This document shows, piece by piece, positions 22,266 through 24,175 of a stretch of DNA of 24,175 bases (its first letter is position 1; each line of letters begins with the position of its first letter). The translations under genes and the position numbers were made by a program. This stretch comes from a virus, in IMG/VR virus record IMGVR_UViG_3300030108_001985, positions 1 through 24,175 of that record; one strand, 5' to 3'. The notes beneath the pieces are model-generated. The model saw only the letters and a program-made list of their open reading frames with translations, was not told the DNA's origin and did not search any database.

Positions 22266-22294
22266 TTGCAACTATTTATAAAATTTAGTATATT
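22266..22294 (+). promoter_or_regulatory. Sigma70-like promoter for the rightward genes
   Basis: TTGCAA (22266-22271), 17 bases, then TATATT (22289-22294). Transcription would begin about 22301, giving a 28-base leader with a GAGGGA ribosome-binding site (22316-22321) before the ATG at 22329. Confidence 0.55.
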
Positions 22295-22328
22295 GTTTTT
22301 TGTAAGTTAATTTTGAGGGAAAATTATT

Positions 22329-22625
22329 ATGAGTGAAGAAAAAATGGAGTGGCAGCTTATAAAGCCAACAAGAGACAGAAGCTCTTATGACAAATATATA
22401 GAGGATGCTGAGTTGCCTGTAAAAATCGACAAAGATATACCTATGCCCGGTCAAAAAAAACCTTTTATATGGGTTAAGCTAGCAACCAAGATGGAGGTTG
22501 GTGATTCTGTATTATTTGATAATGAAGATAAAGTTAGGGTTTTGCGTCAAGCTGGTTATCAAAAAGGTATAAAATTTAAACAACGCCGAGTAGATGAAGG
22601 TATAAGAGTTTGGAGGGTTTTATAA
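22329..22625 (+). CDS. Small early-type phage protein (98 aa)
   Basis: First rightward gene, with a GAGGGA ribosome-binding site. The product has a charged helical start, then LPVKIDKDIPMPG (about 29-41) and a C-terminal half with the pattern KMEVGDSV...KVRVLRQAGYQKG...KFKQR...GIRVWRV. That pattern recurs in small proteins of unknown role in many marine cyanophages and other phages, as I remember them, and looks like a compact DNA-binding-type fold. Its TAA overlaps the next ATG by one base. Confidence 0.65.
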   Translation: MSEEKMEWQLIKPTRDRSSYDKYIEDAELPVKIDKDIPMPGQKKPFIWVKLATKMEVGDSVLFDNEDKVRVLRQAGYQKGIKFKQRRVDEGIRVWRVL

Positions 22626-22843
22626 TGAATAAACCAAAACATATCAAAGATACTTTATATCCGATGTTGAAAGAAATTTTTATTCGCTACTTGTCCAGAA
22701 AACATGACAAGCCATACAATCAGATAGCTATGTCTGAGATGGCGCCAGAGGATCTTAAGTTGTGGCAGGAGATTGAAGAAATGAATGGCCGCAAGGTTGG
22801 AGTGGTTTATAAAGACGACGCAGCGACAAGGGTGGTGCATTGA
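22625..22843 (+). CDS. Small phage protein (72 aa), unknown
   Basis: The ATG at 22625 has GGAGGG eight bases upstream and overlaps the preceding stop (TAATG). It is preferred over a TTG at 22610. The product is helical and charged (MNKPKHIKDTLYPMLKEIFI at its start) with no membrane span. Its stop overlaps the next ATG (TGATG). Function unknown. Confidence 0.55.
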   Translation: MNKPKHIKDTLYPMLKEIFIRYLSRKHDKPYNQIAMSEMAPEDLKLWQEIEEMNGRKVGVVYKDDAATRVVH

Positions 22844-23136
22844 TGGGAGCAGATATTATTAAAGAGGATGACGGTTTTTGTTTAGACAGAGAAATTAAAG
22901 AAATGAAACTTAAAAAGGATTTGCAGTTTTTAAAAGAAAGATTTTTTAAGTCGGATGCAGCTCTAGGCAGAATGTTAGGCGTAACAGGCAAAGTTATGGG
23001 AGATTGGTTGAAAAGAAATCATAAAATGCATGACAGAACTTATAATCATGTCTTAGTGAGAGTAAATTTAATTAAAAGAGCAATTAAAGAGGTCGATAAG
23101 TACGATCCAGAAAAATTTTTTTTTGATAAAGAGTGA
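22843..23136 (+). CDS. Helix-turn-helix DNA-binding protein (97 aa)
   Basis: The ATG at 22843 overlaps the preceding stop by one base; a TTG three bases earlier is less likely. Residues about 28-60 read as a helix-turn-helix: a first helix ending in RFFKS, then DAALGRMLGV, the turn at TG, and the recognition helix KVMGDWLKRN. This is the pattern of small Cro/CI-type or other phage regulators. It may control the divergent promoter 500 bp upstream. The C-terminal third is basic and helical. Regulator status is inference from the motif. Confidence 0.6.
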   Translation: MGADIIKEDDGFCLDREIKEMKLKKDLQFLKERFFKSDAALGRMLGVTGKVMGDWLKRNHKMHDRTYNHVLVRVNLIKRAIKEVDKYDPEKFFFDKE

Positions 23137-23255
23137 TGCTTGATTGGTTTTGGAGCTTAATCGATAAATGCGTTGAAAGATCGTTGCAAAACCAGTCTAA
23201 TAAATTATTTGAGAGGGAGGTAAAGCGCCATGAAGATGAAAGACGAGATTGCTAG
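23136..23255 (+). CDS. Tiny ORF (39 aa) with TGATG coupling
   Basis: An ATG at 23136 overlaps the stop of the HTH gene and opens a 39-codon frame ending at TAG 23253-23255, overlapping the next gene by 26 bases. The product starts MLDWFWSLIDKCVERSLQNQ and then becomes highly charged. It fills the 93-base gap between two genes, with the same overlap style as its neighbours. No known domain. Confidence 0.4.
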   Translation: MLDWFWSLIDKCVERSLQNQSNKLFEREVKRHEDERRDC

Positions 23256-23475
23256 ACAAAAGAAATTTAGAGAGTATGAAGTAGAGAGTATGAAACGAAT
23301 TTTATGGATTGTGTATTCACACCAGATCGAAGTTTTGGAGGATCGGCTACCTAAAGTTACCAATCCGCTGGAACGAGAGGATCTACAAAAACAGATCGAC
23401 ACATTGCACGAGAAGACAGATGAGGTGAATCGACGCGCTGAGGCTTTGATCCGGGAGTATGATAACAAGACATGA
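23230..23475 (+). CDS. Small coiled-coil protein (81 aa), unknown
   Basis: The ATG at 23230 follows a GAGGGAGG ribosome-binding site. The product is almost wholly charged helix with heptad-like spacing (LEDRLPKVTNPLEREDLQKQ in the middle). Its TGA overlaps the ATG of the methyltransferase gene (ATGA at 23472-23475), suggesting coupled synthesis. Function unknown. Confidence 0.55.
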   Translation: MKMKDEIARQKKFREYEVESMKRILWIVYSHQIEVLEDRLPKVTNPLEREDLQKQIDTLHEKTDEVNRRAEALIREYDNKT

Positions 23476-24175
23476 AAGTCTTAAGTTTATTTGATGGTAT
23501 GAGTTGTGGGCGTATTGCCCTAGATCAGCTTGGCATACCTGTAGAGAAGTATTACGCTAGTGAGATCGATAAATACGCCATGCAGGTTAGTGCAGCAAAC
23601 TATCCAGATATAGAACAAGTTGGCGATATTTGTAATTTAGATCCAAAAAACTACAAAGATGTAGATTTGATGTTAGCAGGCAGTCCATGTCAGGGTTTCT
23701 CATTTGCAGGTAAACAGCTAGCTTTTGATGATCCGAGATCTGCATTGTTTTTTGAGTTCATACGCTTGCTCAAAGCAATTAAGCCAAAGTATTTTTTGCT
23801 TGAAAATGTCAGAATGAAAAAAGAGTTTTTAGAAGTAATCACTGAGCAGTTGTCTCAGTGTTATGAGCCAGCAGATGTTGATAACCAGTTTAAGAATGTT
23901 CTAAACGAGGTTAGGTTTGAGCCTATTTTCATAAATAGTTCGCTTCTTAGCGCTCAGTCAAGGCAAAGATACTATTGGACTAACATACCTGGTATAAAGC
24001 AACCAGAGGATAGAGGCATAGTGTTGAGGGATATATTGGAAACTGAGCCAAATAATTTTACTAAGATGTCAGATAAATTTGTAAAAAGAAATGGCGATAG
24101 AAACTGCATGATTGACCAAAACAAAGAAAAGGCTAGTAATTTATCTGCTATGGAATATGTCAAGAATGGCAGACA
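23472..24175 (+). CDS. Cytosine-C5 DNA methyltransferase, Dnmt3-like (partial, 3' end off window)
   Basis: The first 234 codons are present. Motif I is VLSLFDGMSCG (residues 3-13, AdoMet binding), motif IV GSPCQGFS with catalytic C73, motif VI ENV (111-113) and motif VIII QSRQRYYW (162-169). Motif I and the LFFEFIRLL and YYWTNIPG segments resemble eukaryotic Dnmt3 enzymes more than classical bacterial Dcm enzymes, a similarity shared by a group of phage enzymes as I recall. It would methylate cytosines in phage or host DNA, perhaps to evade restriction. No partner restriction enzyme is visible. The target sequence cannot be read from the protein. Confidence 0.92.
   Translation, partial: MKVLSLFDGMSCGRIALDQLGIPVEKYYASEIDKYAMQVSAANYPDIEQVGDICNLDPKNYKDVDLMLAGSPCQGFSFAGKQLAFDDPRSALFFEFIRLLKAIKPKYFLLENVRMKKEFLEVITEQLSQCYEPADVDNQFKNVLNEVRFEPIFINSSLLSAQSRQRYYWTNIPGIKQPEDRGIVLRDILETEPNNFTKMSDKFVKRNGDRNCMIDQNKEKASNLSAMEYVKNGR

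Larger units (their letters stand above)
22209..22328. promoter_or_regulatory. Divergent promoter/operator region
   Basis: This 120-bp AT-rich gap is the only place where genes diverge. It holds an inverted repeat, a rightward promoter candidate, and ribosome-binding sites for both flanking genes. TTGCAA at 22266-22271 is its own reverse complement, so it could serve as a -35 box on both strands, although the leftward -10 (TATTGT or ATTATT) is poor. No RNA gene or long open frame is seen. Confidence 0.55.

Noticed and set aside
22272-22840. Minus-strand open frames opposite the rightward early genes (22272-22454 and 22655-22840)
   Set aside because: They have no ribosome-binding sites, unusual composition, and lie opposite well supported genes with coupled starts.
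1-24175. tRNA or other structured RNA genes
   Set aside because: I found no cloverleaf-like or GTTCGA-type T-loop context in non-coding sequence; gaps are too short, but a tRNAscan-SE or Infernal run would be needed to exclude them fully.

Overview
The window looks like about 24 kb of an AT-rich, tailed, double-stranded DNA bacteriophage genome (or an integrated copy of one). The DNA is almost fully coding, with stop/start overlaps (ATGA or TAATG) at most gene borders, and it carries the standard head, tail and lysis genes. Several encoded proteins only make sense in a Gram-negative envelope: a CsgG-type outer-membrane lipoprotein, a CsgF-type protein, a periplasmic FecR-domain protein and a CHASE2 receptor cyclase. 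The small proteins and repeat-rich tail proteins resemble those of uncultured marine phages of proteobacteria. That host guess is inference; no host gene or tRNA is present to settle it.

Layout. Everything from 1 to 22208 is read leftwards (minus strand); everything from 22329 to the right edge is read rightwards. The 120-bp divergent gap between them holds a 10-bp-arm inverted repeat and promoter-like hexamers. The rightward arm (22329-24175) is an early-type cluster: small proteins, a helix-turn-helix protein and the first 234 codons of a Dnmt3-like cytosine-C5 DNA methyltransferase. The leftward unit runs, in order of transcription: two unknown small genes, a serine recombinase, a zeta-toxin-fold kinase with an extra N-terminal region, two small genes, two repetitive tail-type proteins (one 1456 residues long with about 48 copies of a 17-residue repeat and a self-cleaving S74 chaperone tail), several small genes including two single-membrane-span proteins, then the unusual envelope cassette, then lysis genes (three-TM-type holin, staphylococcal-nuclease-like protein, GH24 endolysin), then head genes (large terminase, P22-like portal, an AT-hook protein, a GroES-like co-chaperonin, a scaffold-like coiled-coil protein, and the start of an abundant structural protein at the left edge).

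The unusual part is 8123-12912. Five co-directional, overlapping genes encode CsgF, CsgG, a secreted protein with curlin-like G-[SD]-[ST]-N repeats, a FecR-domain protein and a CHASE2 adenylate/guanylate cyclase whose catalytic residues are all present. Together they read as a phage-borne type VIII (curli) secretion pore with its own candidate amyloid substrate, next to an envelope-sensing cyclase, placed between tail and lysis genes. CsgE, CsgB, CsgC and CsgD homologues are not visible. What the cassette does for the phage is unknown; a late change to the cell surface, a sensor of pore or fibre assembly, or a cAMP signal during infection are possibilities, all inference.

No tRNA, rRNA, CRISPR array or insertion sequence was seen. 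No stretch over 300 bases lacks a gene; the largest gap is the 120-bp divergent region.
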